This document shows positions 17,216 through 27,008 of a DNA stretch of 64,000 bases, one piece after another. The position numbers and the translations under genes are program-made. Below the pieces are notes generated by a model. The model saw only the letters and a program-made list of their open reading frames with translations. It ran no database searches and was not told where the DNA came from. This stretch comes from Ensifer adhaerens (GTDB taxonomy: Bacteria; Pseudomonadota; Alphaproteobacteria; Rhizobiales; Rhizobiaceae): NCBI RefSeq assembly GCF_002940685.1, contig NZ_PNFP01000011.1, positions 1-64,000 on the forward strand. The letters run 5' to 3'. Within the stretch, counting starts at the first letter, position 1. Every line of letters begins with the position of its first letter.

Positions 17216-19396
17216 ATGCTGACGATCGATCGCAAAGTCGAAGCGCCTCCGGGTCGGGGCCAAATGCCTACGGTTCAGTATCGGGAGGCGCGCGTGGCGC
17301 CGCGCGGCTATGGCATCCGCGATCTGTTCGAGCTGTTCCGGCGGTATAGAATTGTCTTCTGCTCGCTGCTGGGATTGGCGTTGCTTGCGACACTTCTCAC
17401 GGCCGCGCTGCTGTCACGCTCCTATACAGCGACGTCCGCCATTGTCTTCGACCGTAATGATGTTCGGCCATACGAGGCGCAGATCGAGTTGCGCAAGCTC
17501 GAGCGCGACCGGTCGGTCATGGAAACGGAGCTGGACATGATCCGCTCGCGCGTCTTCGTCGGCGTCGTCGTCGATGCGCTCAATCTCGTCAATGATGCCG
17601 ATTTCAACACCTATCTGCCCAAGACCCGCAGCGAGCACGAGACGTTCCTGCAGTCGTTCCTCGCCAATATTTATGAGTTCGTTTTCGGCGCCCCGGATCA
17701 GGCCGCCCAGAAGAAACGGATCATTTCGGAGAACGTGCAGCGCAACCGGGCCATATCGACACTGCTGAACTCCTATATCGTCACCCGTACCGGCGAAAGC
17801 CTGGCATTGACGATCCGCGTGGTGCAATCCAATCCCTTGAAAGCGGCCACGATCGCCGACGCCATCGCGGAGCAGTACCTTTCCTGGACGGCGCGAAAGA
17901 CCGAAGAGGCGACGAACAACACAGTCGCGTATCTGCGCGGCGAGATGGCCAACAGTGCCGCCAGGATCGCCGGCATGGAGCGGGATATCGCCGCCTTTGC
18001 CCGCGACAGCGACCTTACTTTCGATCCCCAGGACGACGTCCTGAGGGCGCGCATGCTGCAGCTCAACGAGCAATATGTCGGGCTGCGCGTCGAGGAGGCA
18101 GGCGCGGCAGCGAAGTATAACGAAGCCAAGCAACTCCTATCCTCGGACGGCAGGGAAATTGCTGGCGGTGCAATGACCTCGACACAGCTTGACCGGCTGC
18201 GCAATGAAGAGGCGCGGCTGGAGCGCACGCGCGCGCAGCTCGGCGCCAAATTCGGCAAGAACCATCCGCTGGTTCTTGATGCTACGAACGAATTAGGGTC
18301 CGTGCGCGCCATGATCGGAACCGAGGCGCAGCGTCTCGTGCAGGAACTGGCGAATAATGCCAAGGTCGCAGGCGTACGTGCCCAGCAGTTTCAGGCCGAG
18401 TTGGGTCTGCTGCAAGACAAGGTCCAGGGGCGGAACCTCGCCGAAATTCGCCGGCGTGAGCTTGATCGCGATCTTCAGTCGGAACAGGCAGTTTACGATC
18501 AGATCGTGCTACGGCTCGGTGCTCTTAATCCCGAGAGGGGGGAGTACAAGCCGACGGCAAGGATTGCGTCTTACGCGGAAGTACCGACGAAGCCTTCGTT
18601 CCCCAACACCACGCTGGTGGTTGTCGCTGGCAGCATCGGGTCGATATTGTTGGCGGTCGTCGGTGTGATCATCTCGGATGCGCTTGAAAACAGGCTGTAT
18701 TTGCCGCGCGATGCCGAGCACCTGCTCAACCGTCCGAACCTTGCCAGCGTACCCGACATGCGCAAGCGCTTGCGGAATTCGTCGGCCTTCTATCACTATA
18801 TGATGAACAATCCGGAGTCGGCGGCTGCTACCGCCATGCGAACACTGTGCATGGCTTGGCTCACGATCGACCACGAGGCAGGGGGCAAGGCGGTGATGCT
18901 GTGTTCGCCGGCGCGTGGCGACGGCAAGACCACAGTTGCCCTTGGAATGGCCATGATGGCCAAAATCGATGGTTTGCGGCCGATCGTGATCGATCTCGAC
19001 ATGTCGGCGCAAAGCGCGCCAATCGTGGCCGGTGCCAACACCAAAGAGACTGCGATTACGACGCCGCTCGAAGGCACGGTCGATATCAAGAGCCGGATTT
19101 CCTCGTCGCCGGCCTATCCTTTCCTCGAATTCATCTCGGTGCGACCGGGCCTCATGAATCTCGATGTTCTCTGTGCCGAATTGCGCGATAGCTATGACCT
19201 CGTCATCGTCGACGCCCCGGCGGTCGAGGAATATGAAGGCGTGATCTGGCTGGCTTCACATGTCGACTCCGTTATTCTTGTCTGTCGCTCGGGCGTCACG
19301 ACCGACGGCCAGCTCTCCAGTGTTCAGCAAAGATTGTCACTGAACCATGCCGTCGTCCTCGGTAGCGTGATGAACTACTGCGACCAGTCGGCGTAA
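17216..19396 (+). CDS. Wzc/ExoP-like polysaccharide copolymerase
   Basis: The 726-residue protein has a Wzz domain between two membrane helices (about 44-65 and 465-485), coiled coil between them, and the pre-TM2 proline motif PTKPSFPNT. A cytoplasmic BY-kinase-like domain follows, with Walker A SPARGDGKTT, A' PIVIDLDMS and Walker B LVIVDAPAV. It should set chain length and contact the outer-membrane exporter. The C-terminus MNYCDQSA has no tyrosine cluster, so the usual autophosphorylation tail is missing. An IS630 remnant begins just after the stop, so truncation is possible. Confidence 0.9.
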   Translation: MLTIDRKVEAPPGRGQMPTVQYREARVAPRGYGIRDLFELFRRYRIVFCSLLGLALLATLLTAALLSRSYTATSAIVFDRNDVRPYEAQIELRKLERDRSVMETELDMIRSRVFVGVVVDALNLVNDADFNTYLPKTRSEHETFLQSFLANIYEFVFGAPDQAAQKKRIISENVQRNRAISTLLNSYIVTRTGESLALTIRVVQSNPLKAATIADAIAEQYLSWTARKTEEATNNTVAYLRGEMANSAARIAGMERDIAAFARDSDLTFDPQDDVLRARMLQLNEQYVGLRVEEAGAAAKYNEAKQLLSSDGREIAGGAMTSTQLDRLRNEEARLERTRAQLGAKFGKNHPLVLDATNELGSVRAMIGTEAQRLVQELANNAKVAGVRAQQFQAELGLLQDKVQGRNLAEIRRRELDRDLQSEQAVYDQIVLRLGALNPERGEYKPTARIASYAEVPTKPSFPNTTLVVVAGSIGSILLAVVGVIISDALENRLYLPRDAEHLLNRPNLASVPDMRKRLRNSSAFYHYMMNNPESAAATAMRTLCMAWLTIDHEAGGKAVMLCSPARGDGKTTVALGMAMMAKIDGLRPIVIDLDMSAQSAPIVAGANTKETAITTPLEGTVDIKSRISSSPAYPFLEFISVRPGLMNLDVLCAELRDSYDLVIVDAPAVEEYEGVIWLASHVDSVILVCRSGVTTDGQLSSVQQRLSLNHAVVLGSVMNYCDQSA

Positions 19397-19473
19397 CGAG
19401 CGAGCGGGCTGAGGAACTGGTCAAGGCGCGCGGCGCATGGCTGTCGTTCGTGCCGCCCTATTCGCCCGATCTT
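19397..19473 (+). pseudogene. IS630-family transposase fragment, inverted piece
   Basis: Read on the plus strand from 19402 this gives ERAEELVKARGAW, then the IS630 signature PPYSPDL (19453-19473). The rest of the transposase is on the minus strand immediately to the right, so this piece is inverted relative to its parent. It begins directly after the wzc-like stop codon. Confidence 0.75.
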
Positions 19474-19985
19474 CGATGGAAGCCGACATTGTCGAGAATG
19501 ACGACATCGCCCTGTGACAGGGCCGGAGCAAGTTGGGTCTCGATCCAGGTCTCGAAGATACGGTGGTCCATGGGGCGTTGATAATCATCCGATGCGGTCT
19601 CAGTCCTGCGATGAAGGTCTGGGTTCTCCACGCGCCGAATGGGGCTTGGCTGCAGTAGTGTCGGCCCCTGGGTGACCATCCCGAGCGATTGGTCAGCTTC
19701 GTGTTGGTTGACGTCTCGACGATAAAGATCAGCCTTGCCAATGCCTTGTTGAAGAAGCGCCGGTGCCGCCTGGTCCACAACTCACGGGCTCGCGCGATCT
19801 CCGGGCGGCGATGTTCGCTCGCCCGCAAGCTTTTTATGGCCCAGCCCGAGAGGCGCCCGACATTGGAGCGGTGCACGATGACGCCCCGGTCAGCCAGCTC
19901 CACGCACAGGTCGTCCAGCGTCAACTCGCCGTTCGGCGCCAGGCGCTCGGGCACCCATGCGCATTCAGCTTGCCGCCGCCCATGA
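19474..19985 (-). pseudogene. IS630-family transposase remnant, frameshifted
   Basis: Two minus-strand frames together give an IS630 transposase core: ERLAPNGELTLDDLCVELAD, then LARLIFIVETSTNTK and PRGRHYCSQAPFGAWRTQTF in one frame, and MDHRIFETWIETQLAPALSQ plus GDVVILDNVGFHR in another. The frame switch is near 19560-19590. The first catalytic Asp appears replaced by Val (FIVETS where FIDET is usual), and the N-terminal HTH is absent. The element is dead. Confidence 0.85.
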
Positions 19986-20056
19986 TCTCCCTCGTCATGA
20001 AGGAATCACAAGCCCGGTGATTTGAGAATCCTGAACCTCAAAAAACGCGACACGCT

Positions 20057-21001
20057 TTAGCGTTGCGCGCCTTGATAGTAGTTTATGATGTCTCTCGGGC
20101 TGATTGCTGTTTGTGATTTGCGCCCATAAAAATACACGCCGCTTGCGCCGTCGGCTCCGTAGGGAGCTGGTATTAGCGCATCAAGATACTGGGTCCAAAA
20201 AAAGGCGAGCTTTGCGATCTTGCCGGCGGTGGCTGAACGTAAAACACTCCGTGCCAAATAATCGGCGGCCCACATGAATTGAATCCCTGGACCGCCCGAG
20301 GCCCCGGATGCTACATGCGCGAAGTGCCGGAACAGATAGCGATGTCCACTTTCGGTAAACCGCGTGAAATCGTATGGCCCCTCGTGAACCTGTTGCATGA
20401 AGGGTGTTTCCGCATAGACGAGACCGGCAGGACGCAGTACGCGCCATATTTCAGAGACGACTTGAGCCGGTTGCAGCACATGCTCCAGAACCGCCTGTAT
20501 GACGACCGCGTCGAAGAAATCGTCCGGCAAGGGCATATGGTGGGCGTCAGCCACAAACTGCGTCAACTCCGTACCGTACACATCGAAACTATAAAGTTGG
20601 ACTCGTGGATGCTCGTACAAGGGGGCCATCCCTTGACCGATGGTGCCGCCTCCCACGATTAGAACGCGCGCCGGTTCGGGAAGCTGTTGCAGATCGGCGA
20701 CCAAACGGCGCACGTTATTGCGGGTGGTACTTTTTTGCGGCGACAGCAGCCGTTTTATCGGTGTCATCAGGCCGCTTGCTTTTTTCCGCTCAATCGGACT
20801 GCCTGCGGCACTGGCAAAAACCGAATCCTCAGAAAGCACGGAATCCGAGAAATCGATTAGGATAGGCTGGCCGTTCAAGAATCGATATTGCAGAGTCGGG
20901 CTTTCAAGAAAATCTTCTGTATCCGAAGAGGTTCTCTTAAGCGTTTCTTTGGTTCGCGGGCAGAGAAGAATCGGAATGCATGCTTCGGTACTGACGAGCA
21001 T
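20057..21001 (-). CDS. Class I SAM-dependent methyltransferase
   Basis: About 100 N-terminal residues (ILLCPRTKETLKRTSSDTED) look like a Trm112-type small domain. A Rossmann methyltransferase follows: VLIVGGGTIGQGM (motif I), YSFDVYGTE, ADAHHMPLPDDFFDAVV and LEHVLQPAQVVSEIWRVLRPAG. It may methylate a sugar or polysaccharide end, judged by location only. GGAGGAAA precedes the ATG at 21001. Codon and base use look less GC-rich than the flanking genes, suggesting transfer. Confidence 0.82.
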   Translation of the reverse strand: MLVSTEACIPILLCPRTKETLKRTSSDTEDFLESPTLQYRFLNGQPILIDFSDSVLSEDSVFASAAGSPIERKKASGLMTPIKRLLSPQKSTTRNNVRRLVADLQQLPEPARVLIVGGGTIGQGMAPLYEHPRVQLYSFDVYGTELTQFVADAHHMPLPDDFFDAVVIQAVLEHVLQPAQVVSEIWRVLRPAGLVYAETPFMQQVHEGPYDFTRFTESGHRYLFRHFAHVASGASGGPGIQFMWAADYLARSVLRSATAGKIAKLAFFWTQYLDALIPAPYGADGASGVYFYGRKSQTAISPRDIINYYQGAQR

Positions 21002-21280
21002 AGAGTTTCCTCCGAAGGATAATCATAGGCCACCGCCAGGTGGTAAATATTCTAGTAATTCATCGTGGCGCTATCGTGGAAATTGTTCGGGCAAAAGAAA
21101 GAAATTAAGTAGGGTACGCTCGATCATTAATATTACGTCCGGGCAGACGAGTTCGTCAATGTTTTCTCAGAGTTATAAAATTGTTGGCATGCGCGGAAGC
21201 GTTGCGACGAAAGCCCTGAACGCGTCTCGTTATTTACGGTGCGATAGGCCGGTAATGCAGGGCCGACCTGCGCTACATTA
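21002..21280. promoter_or_regulatory. AT-rich gap upstream of methyltransferase gene
   Basis: No gene is seen. The stretch lies between the flippase stop and the methyltransferase start and is AT-rich. It probably carries the methyltransferase promoter. Confidence 0.35.
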
Positions 21281-22630
21281 TTACTCCCTGCTGGCTAGTT
21301 TCCTGCGGTAGGCGATGCCCATCTGGAGGAGCCAGACCCCCGACATCACGATATGAGCGACATTCGCACCCACCGCGCCGAAGCGCGGGATGAGGGCGAT
21401 CGCCGTGAAGAAGAAGAGAAGGCCCCCAAGGAGCGCGCTTCGTAGCAGGACCTTTTCGTGCCCCATGGCGAGCAACGCCGAATAGAGTGTTCTGCCGCAG
21501 AGAAAGAGGATGACGGCGACGAATTGGACCATGACGAGCGGGGCTGCCGCCTCGAAGCCCGCACCTGCTGTCACGCGCAGTACCCATTCGATCGTCAGAT
21601 GCGCACCGATGAGGGCGCAGACGCCGAAGCCAAACAGCAGCCATCCGGTCTGGCTAACGGTCTTTCTGAATTCGGCGACCCCCTTGGTCGCCCATACGCG
21701 TGAAAGATCCGGGTAGAGTACCGCCTGAACCTGCTCGCCGGCCTGCTGTGCGATTTTGGCCACCCGCTTGGCGATATGGTAGAGGCCGGCCGACCCCGGG
21801 TCGGCGAGATAGCCGACGAGAAGCGTGTCGAATTCGAAGGCGCAGGCCTGAATGATGAGCGCCATGTTGCTCCATAGCGAGAAACTCCAGAAGCCGGGGA
21901 AACGGGTTCGGATATCGCCGAGCGGCGTCCACATCACGCCACTCAGTCCCTGCTTGCGTAGCTCCCGGAAGGCCCAGGCGGTTCTGTTTATGCTGCTGCA
22001 GATTTGGGAAGCCATCCAAAGCAGCATGAACTCGAACAGCCCCCAGCCAAGATGGACACCGGCAAGGCACAGGACCACTCGGAGGCTGCTGGCGGCGACC
22101 TGGCCATAGGCGACAATCTTGAAGCGGCCGTACAAGCGCATTACCGCCGTCGGCATGCCGGTCACCTGGAAGGGCAGGACGGCGCAGTAGATCAGCACGA
22201 AGCGGCTCATTTCTTCGGAGATGCCGAAAAACGGTCCGGCAAGCAGCACGATCAGCACCGCGAGGCCCCATCCCGCAAGCGCAGTGGTAAGATCGATCAG
22301 CAGTCCGAACTTGAACAATGCCTTGAGGTCGTCGGTCTCGCCGGCTTGAAGCGCCTTCGCTCCATATTTGATGAGCGGCTGCCAGGAGCGGAAGCTCACG
22401 AAGCGTTCTATGCCGCGCGTATAGGCGAAGGACAGGGCGAGGAGGCCGTAGTCGGCGGGGCCGAGCGCGCGCGCCGTCAGCGCGAAACCGGCCAGCCCGA
22501 TGAAGGCGCTCGCGAAGTTGCCGGTTAGCAGGTGCGCTATGTTCTTGAGCCGTCCGTGGAGGTCCGCTTCAGCTTGCCACGCCAGACGATACTTTCTTGT
22601 CTTTTTTCGTAGTGATTCCAATAATATCAC
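21281..22630 (-). CDS. Wzx-like oligosaccharide flippase
   Basis: The 449-residue protein has 12 or more hydrophobic segments and the MATE/MVF-like N-terminus LTGNFASAFIGLAGFALTAR followed by ALGPADYGLLALSFAY, standard for polysaccharide flippases. It should move undecaprenyl-PP-linked repeat units to the periplasm for Wzy-type polymerisation. The start is GTG at 22630, preceded by AGGAT. It is divergent from the ExoF-like exporter gene across about 300 AT-rich bases. Confidence 0.88.
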   Translation of the reverse strand: MILLESLRKKTRKYRLAWQAEADLHGRLKNIAHLLTGNFASAFIGLAGFALTARALGPADYGLLALSFAYTRGIERFVSFRSWQPLIKYGAKALQAGETDDLKALFKFGLLIDLTTALAGWGLAVLIVLLAGPFFGISEEMSRFVLIYCAVLPFQVTGMPTAVMRLYGRFKIVAYGQVAASSLRVVLCLAGVHLGWGLFEFMLLWMASQICSSINRTAWAFRELRKQGLSGVMWTPLGDIRTRFPGFWSFSLWSNMALIIQACAFEFDTLLVGYLADPGSAGLYHIAKRVAKIAQQAGEQVQAVLYPDLSRVWATKGVAEFRKTVSQTGWLLFGFGVCALIGAHLTIEWVLRVTAGAGFEAAAPLVMVQFVAVILFLCGRTLYSALLAMGHEKVLLRSALLGGLLFFFTAIALIPRFGAVGANVAHIVMSGVWLLQMGIAYRRKLASRE

Positions 22631-22931
22631 AAAATTACATCCTGCTTCGAGGTTGCAATCGCGTCTGTTTCATGGAAGAATGCTAATATGTTTTTAGTGT
22701 TCTCGCTCTGCGAGGATTGTTTGTTTCCCCTTATCTGGGGAAATTTAATTACTAATCCAAATGCAATTAAGAATTGCGCGTTGGAACCTATTTTTGAAGC
22801 ATATCATAGTGACTGAAAGAATTTACAGAGGTCTCGCAAAATAAATTCATTCATTGGTGGAGTTTAAATTCCGCTTCTTTTGGTGCGGTTGGACCATCGT
22901 GAAGATCGGACTTTATTCGTTAGAGGGAAGC
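22631..22931. promoter_or_regulatory. Divergent promoter region, wzx and exoF-like genes
   Basis: About 300 bp of markedly AT-rich sequence without a gene separates two divergent export genes. Promoters for both should lie here. I could not pick a single -35/-10 pair with confidence. Confidence 0.45.
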
Positions 22932-24251
22932 ATGAAGTTTCCGGCTCAGACAATCTATCGTTTCCTCGGCCAAATCGCTTTTGTCGCGACGGCGACGTTG
23001 GCACTGACGGTTCCCGTCCATGCCGCCGGCGCGCCGAATGCCGGCACGCCCGGCGCCGCCACAACGGGCGCTGCAACAGCGAGCATGCCGACACCGACAC
23101 AGGTGGCGCCGGCTGCCTATCGGGTTTCGGTCGGAGACATTCTGTCCTTCGACATTCTGGATGATGCCGACCTGCCGGTCTCCCTGACAATTGGCACCGA
23201 TGGAACGGCATCCTTTCCCCTGTTCGGCGGGTTCAAGATCGAAGGGCTAACCATTCCCGAAGCGATCGACGCCCTGCGTGGCGAATACCTGTCCCGCCAG
23301 TTGCTGACAGACCCGAAGCTGTCGCTGTCGATTGTAACGGTTCGCCCCGTGCTGATCCTTGGCGAGGTCAGGACGCCCGGTTCCTTCGCGTACTATCCGG
23401 GACTGACGGTCGAGCAGGCCGTTGGTCTGGCGGGTGGACCGCAGTCGGCGATGAGCAATCCGGCCGACCGCATCATTGCCCGGGCGAAGCTGCGCGGAAC
23501 GATCGAGGAGACGGATGTCGAGATTGTGCGGGAGGCGATCTACACCGCCCGCCTTTATGCGCAATATCGCGGTTCCGACAAGGTCGACCTCAAGGATGTT
23601 CCACAAAGCGCCAAGAAGTATGTCGATGAAGCAGCCGTCGGTCCCGTCATTGCCATCGAGGAAAAAATCCTGAAGTCGGACCTGCTGTCCACAAAGAACC
23701 AGAAGGAGATCCTCCAGCAGAGCATCATGCAGACGCAGGCGAGCCTGGTCATCCTCGAAAAACTCAGGGTGCAGCAGGAAGAAGTGGTCGCGCTCAACGA
23801 ACAGATTGAGGAGAGAACGCTCGCGCTCAGAAAAAGGGAGCTGAATACGGAATCCGAGCTTTCACGGGTGAAGATGGCGACATCGGGCGAAAAAGCGCGC
23901 TTGTGGCAGCTCGTTTCCGAGATCGGGCGCTCCAACCGCGAGTTCGCCAGCCTCCAGCTGCAGCTCGAAACCTTGCAGGCAAACCGCGAGAAGGAGATCC
24001 TGACCTTGCTCCAGGAGCGGGAGGCCACGCTCAAGAAGCTCGAAACGCAGCGCCGAACGACCGAGCAGCAGATGCTCCTGATGGCTGCGGCCGATAACGA
24101 TGCGAGCAAGCACGAGCAGGTCTCGTTTCTCTACAAGATCGACCGCGAGACCGGTCGCGGCGGGGCCAGGACCAGGCAGAGCATTGAGGCCACGAAACTG
24201 ACAGCGGTTCTGCCTGGTGATGTCATCTTCGTATCGATCGCCGGCCTCTAG
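22932..24251 (+). CDS. ExoF/Wza-like polysaccharide export protein
   Basis: From the ATG after GAGGGAAG the 439-residue product has a signal peptide ending ALTVPVHAAG, an alanine/threonine-rich linker, a polysaccharide-export domain (YRVSVGDILSFDILDD), an SLBB-like segment (VRPVLILGEVRTPGSFAYY), and a long heptad-rich coiled coil at about 230-390. That layout matches rhizobial ExoF rather than short Wza lipoproteins; no lipobox cysteine is seen. It should form the outer-membrane/periplasmic exit with the Wzc-like copolymerase. Confidence 0.88.
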   Translation: MKFPAQTIYRFLGQIAFVATATLALTVPVHAAGAPNAGTPGAATTGAATASMPTPTQVAPAAYRVSVGDILSFDILDDADLPVSLTIGTDGTASFPLFGGFKIEGLTIPEAIDALRGEYLSRQLLTDPKLSLSIVTVRPVLILGEVRTPGSFAYYPGLTVEQAVGLAGGPQSAMSNPADRIIARAKLRGTIEETDVEIVREAIYTARLYAQYRGSDKVDLKDVPQSAKKYVDEAAVGPVIAIEEKILKSDLLSTKNQKEILQQSIMQTQASLVILEKLRVQQEEVVALNEQIEERTLALRKRELNTESELSRVKMATSGEKARLWQLVSEIGRSNREFASLQLQLETLQANREKEILTLLQEREATLKKLETQRRTTEQQMLLMAAADNDASKHEQVSFLYKIDRETGRGGARTRQSIEATKLTAVLPGDVIFVSIAGL

Positions 24252-24406
24252 CGCCGGAACATTGGGAGCTTCGGCCGTGGATAAAGGGAGCGTTGCGTGA
24301 GAGGCGAGTTGGCGTGGGGGCCGATGCCGGCGTTGGACGGCAAACATAATCGTCTCTGCCGGGCGAAGGTCCCGTCGGCGAGCGGCATGTTGGTGGGGGC
24401 GGCAAG

Positions 24407-25090
24407 ATGAGCCTGATGGAAACGCTCGGGCGAACGCTTGTTATCGCGCCACATCCCGACGATGAGGTTTTGGGCGCCGGCGGCACGATGGCACGGCTGG
24501 CGGCGCAAGGAAGCGACGTCTTCGTGGCGGTGGTCACGGAAGGAAAACCGCCGGCCTATGATCGCGCGACGGTGACGGCCGTTCAGGCCGAAGCGCACGA
24601 GGCGCATCGAATACTCGGTGTCAAGGAAACGCGTTGGCTTGGCTTTCCCGCTGCGGCGCTTTCCGAAACCTCCCATTCGGCGCTCAACGCCGCCCTGTTC
24701 GAACTGGTGCGTTCCGTCGCGCCGCAAACGCTGCTCATCCCCTTCATCGGCGACATGCATGTCGACCATCAATTGATCTTCCTGTCGTCACTGGTCGCCG
24801 CAAGGCCGCACCAGCCCGGTTATCCCAAGGTGATCCTGGCCTACGAGACGCTTTCGGAGACAAACTGGAACGCTCCTTATGTGACGCCCGGCTTCGCGCC
24901 GAATGTGTTTGTCGACATCACCGATCATATCGATCGAAAGCTTGCGGCGATGAAGGCGTTCAAATCCCAGGTTCGGGCGGCACCCCATGAGCGCAGCCTC
25001 GAGACCTTGAGCGCGCTCGCCACGTTGCGCGGCGCAACCGTACTCAAATCGGCCGCCGAAGCCTTCGTGATGGTGCGGCAGGTCATCTGA
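24407..25090 (+). CDS. PIG-L/LmbE-family N-acetylglucosamine deacetylase
   Basis: The 227-residue protein starts with the zinc-binding TLVIAPHPDDEVLGAGG and has the downstream MHVDHQ histidine motif. Family members remove acetyl groups from GlcNAc-type residues on lipid or nucleotide carriers. It lies between the exporter gene and an aminotransferase gene, in line with a role in making or trimming an amino sugar. It could equally act on a lipid-linked intermediate. Confidence 0.87.
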   Translation: MSLMETLGRTLVIAPHPDDEVLGAGGTMARLAAQGSDVFVAVVTEGKPPAYDRATVTAVQAEAHEAHRILGVKETRWLGFPAAALSETSHSALNAALFELVRSVAPQTLLIPFIGDMHVDHQLIFLSSLVAARPHQPGYPKVILAYETLSETNWNAPYVTPGFAPNVFVDITDHIDRKLAAMKAFKSQVRAAPHERSLETLSALATLRGATVLKSAAEAFVMVRQVI

Positions 25091-25127
25091 TATTTCCGGA
25101 GTTTTCAGTCGAGCGAGGGAGCAAGCT

Positions 25128-26336
25128 GTGGCGACGTGGCCGGTATATGACGAGGAGCAGATTGCGGATGTCGCGGCGGTCTTGAGGTCGGGCAAGGTGA
25201 ATGCCTGGACAGGACCGCACGTCGCGTCCTTCGAGGAAGCCTATGCCCGTGCGCTCGGGCGCACGCACGCCATCGCGCTTGCCAACGGGACGCTGGCGCT
25301 GGAGCTGGCGCTTTTCGCGCTCGGTCTTGAAGCCGGCGACGAGGTGATCGTCACGCCGCGCAGTTTCGTCGCCTCGGCGTCCTGCGTTTCCTTCTGCGGC
25401 GGCATCCCCGTCTTCGCCGATGTCGACGAGAACAGCCAGAACATCAGCGCCGCAACGATCGCACCGAAGATCACCAGCCGGACAAAAGGCATCATCGCCG
25501 TCCACCTTGCCGGCTTTCCCTGCGACATGCCTGAAATCATGGCCCTTGCCCGAAAGGCGGGGTTGTGGGTGATCGAGGATTGCGCACAGGCTCACGGCGC
25601 GGAGATCAACGGCAGGCCGGTTGGAAGCTTCGGCGATATTGCCGCATTCTCCTTCTGCCAGGACAAGATCATCACGACCGGCGGCGAAGGCGGCCTGATT
25701 GCTCTTGACGACGAAGCGCTGTGGAAAAAGGCATGGGGCCGAAAGGACCACGGCAAATCCTATGACGCGGCGTTCCTGAGAGAGCATCCGCCGGGTTTTC
25801 GCTGGCTGCATGAAACGATCGGCACGAACTGGCGGATGACATCGCTCGCGGCCGTCCTGGGATTGCGGCAACTGGAGCGCTTGACGGCGTGGCATGCGAC
25901 GAGGACCCGCAATGCCGCGATCCTAGATCAGGCAGTTGGCGACCTTGCCGCGCTGCGGGTGCCGACGCTGCCGAAGGGCTTTCGTCACGCCTATTACCGC
26001 TATTATGTTTTCGTTCGGCCGGAAGCATTGAAGCCCGGACACGACCGGGACTCGATCGTTGCCGCCATGAATGCGGCAGGCGTGCCGTGCTTTACCGGGA
26101 GCTGCTCTGAGGTCTATCTCGAAAAGTGCTTTGCCGACCTTGGTCTCTCGCCTTCCGAGCGACTTCCCGTCGCGCGCCGGCTGGGTGAAACCAGCATCGC
26201 GCTTCTCGTCGATCCGGCGCAGAGTGAAGAGGCGATGACCAGGGTTGCCCGCCGTCTGCATGCGGTCGTCACCGGGGCGTCTCTTCCCGGTCTCGGCCAG
26301 CGCGCGCCCGTGCCTGAAATGGAAGCGCGAGCATAG
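25128..26336 (+). CDS. DegT/DnrJ/EryC1 sugar aminotransferase
   Basis: The 402-residue fold-type I PLP enzyme has TGPHVASFEEAYARALG, ALANGTLALELAL and the PLP lysine in FSFCQDKIITTGGEGG. Enzymes of this family aminate 4-keto (or 3-keto) nucleotide sugars, as PglE does in bacillosamine synthesis. The likely partner dehydratase is the FlaA1/PglF-like protein at 52828. The start is GTG at 25128, 37 bp after the deacetylase, and an initiating sugar-phosphate transferase follows. Confidence 0.9.
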   Translation: MATWPVYDEEQIADVAAVLRSGKVNAWTGPHVASFEEAYARALGRTHAIALANGTLALELALFALGLEAGDEVIVTPRSFVASASCVSFCGGIPVFADVDENSQNISAATIAPKITSRTKGIIAVHLAGFPCDMPEIMALARKAGLWVIEDCAQAHGAEINGRPVGSFGDIAAFSFCQDKIITTGGEGGLIALDDEALWKKAWGRKDHGKSYDAAFLREHPPGFRWLHETIGTNWRMTSLAAVLGLRQLERLTAWHATRTRNAAILDQAVGDLAALRVPTLPKGFRHAYYRYYVFVRPEALKPGHDRDSIVAAMNAAGVPCFTGSCSEVYLEKCFADLGLSPSERLPVARRLGETSIALLVDPAQSEEAMTRVARRLHAVVTGASLPGLGQRAPVPEMEARA

Positions 26337-26414
26337 GGCGGCTTTTTCGGAGGTGATTATGCAGCCGTGACGGGGTTGCCCGACCGCGCGGCGACCGATG
26401 CATGGGAGTTGAAT

Positions 26415-27005
26415 ATGAAGCGGTGCTTTGACATCGTCTTTGCGTTGCTTGCAGGCATCGTGAGCCTGCCGATCATGCTGGTGGTCGGGATCGCCGTGGC
26501 CATCTGGCTCGGGCGGCCGGTGCTGTTTCACCAGTCCCGGGCGGGGCTCGACCGGCGCCCATTCCGCATGATGAAATTTCGATCGATGTCGGATGCGCGG
26601 GACGCCGAAGGGCGTCTCCTCGGCGATGCCGAGCGCACAGGCCGGTTCGGGCTTCTGCTCCGGCGGACGCGCCTGGACGAATTGCCCGAGCTCTGGAACA
26701 TCCTGATCGGCGACATGAGCCTGATCGGCCCCCGACCGATCCTTCCGGAAACGATCGACGCGCTCGGCGAGCGCGGTATTTGGCGATGCAGCGTGCGGCC
26801 CGGTCTTACCGGCTGGGCCCAGATCAGCGGCAACGCCATTCTGTCGAACGACGACAAGCTAGACCTCGATCTCTGGTACATTGCCAACCGGTCGGCCTGG
26901 GTAGACCTCAAAATCGTTGCCGAAACCGTTCTGGTGATGGTTCTCGGCGACCGCATCAACGAGCGGCGGCTGAGCGCCGCACGTCAGAGCATGCCTGAGC
27001 CATAG
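26415..27005 (+). CDS. PglC-type undecaprenyl-phosphate sugar phosphotransferase
   Basis: At 196 residues this is the minimal monotopic form. It has one N-terminal re-entrant helix (CFDIVFALLAGIVSLPIML), then PVLFHQSRAGLDRRPFRMMK, TRLDELPELWNI, GDMSLIGPRP and RPGLTGWAQISGN. It should start repeat-unit assembly by moving a sugar-1-phosphate to undecaprenyl phosphate. Small PglC-like enzymes often use diacetamido or amino-sugar donors, which fits the aminotransferase just upstream. The ATG at 26415 follows GGGAG. Confidence 0.92.
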   Translation: MKRCFDIVFALLAGIVSLPIMLVVGIAVAIWLGRPVLFHQSRAGLDRRPFRMMKFRSMSDARDAEGRLLGDAERTGRFGLLLRRTRLDELPELWNILIGDMSLIGPRPILPETIDALGERGIWRCSVRPGLTGWAQISGNAILSNDDKLDLDLWYIANRSAWVDLKIVAETVLVMVLGDRINERRLSAARQSMPEP

Positions 27006-27008
27006 GCG

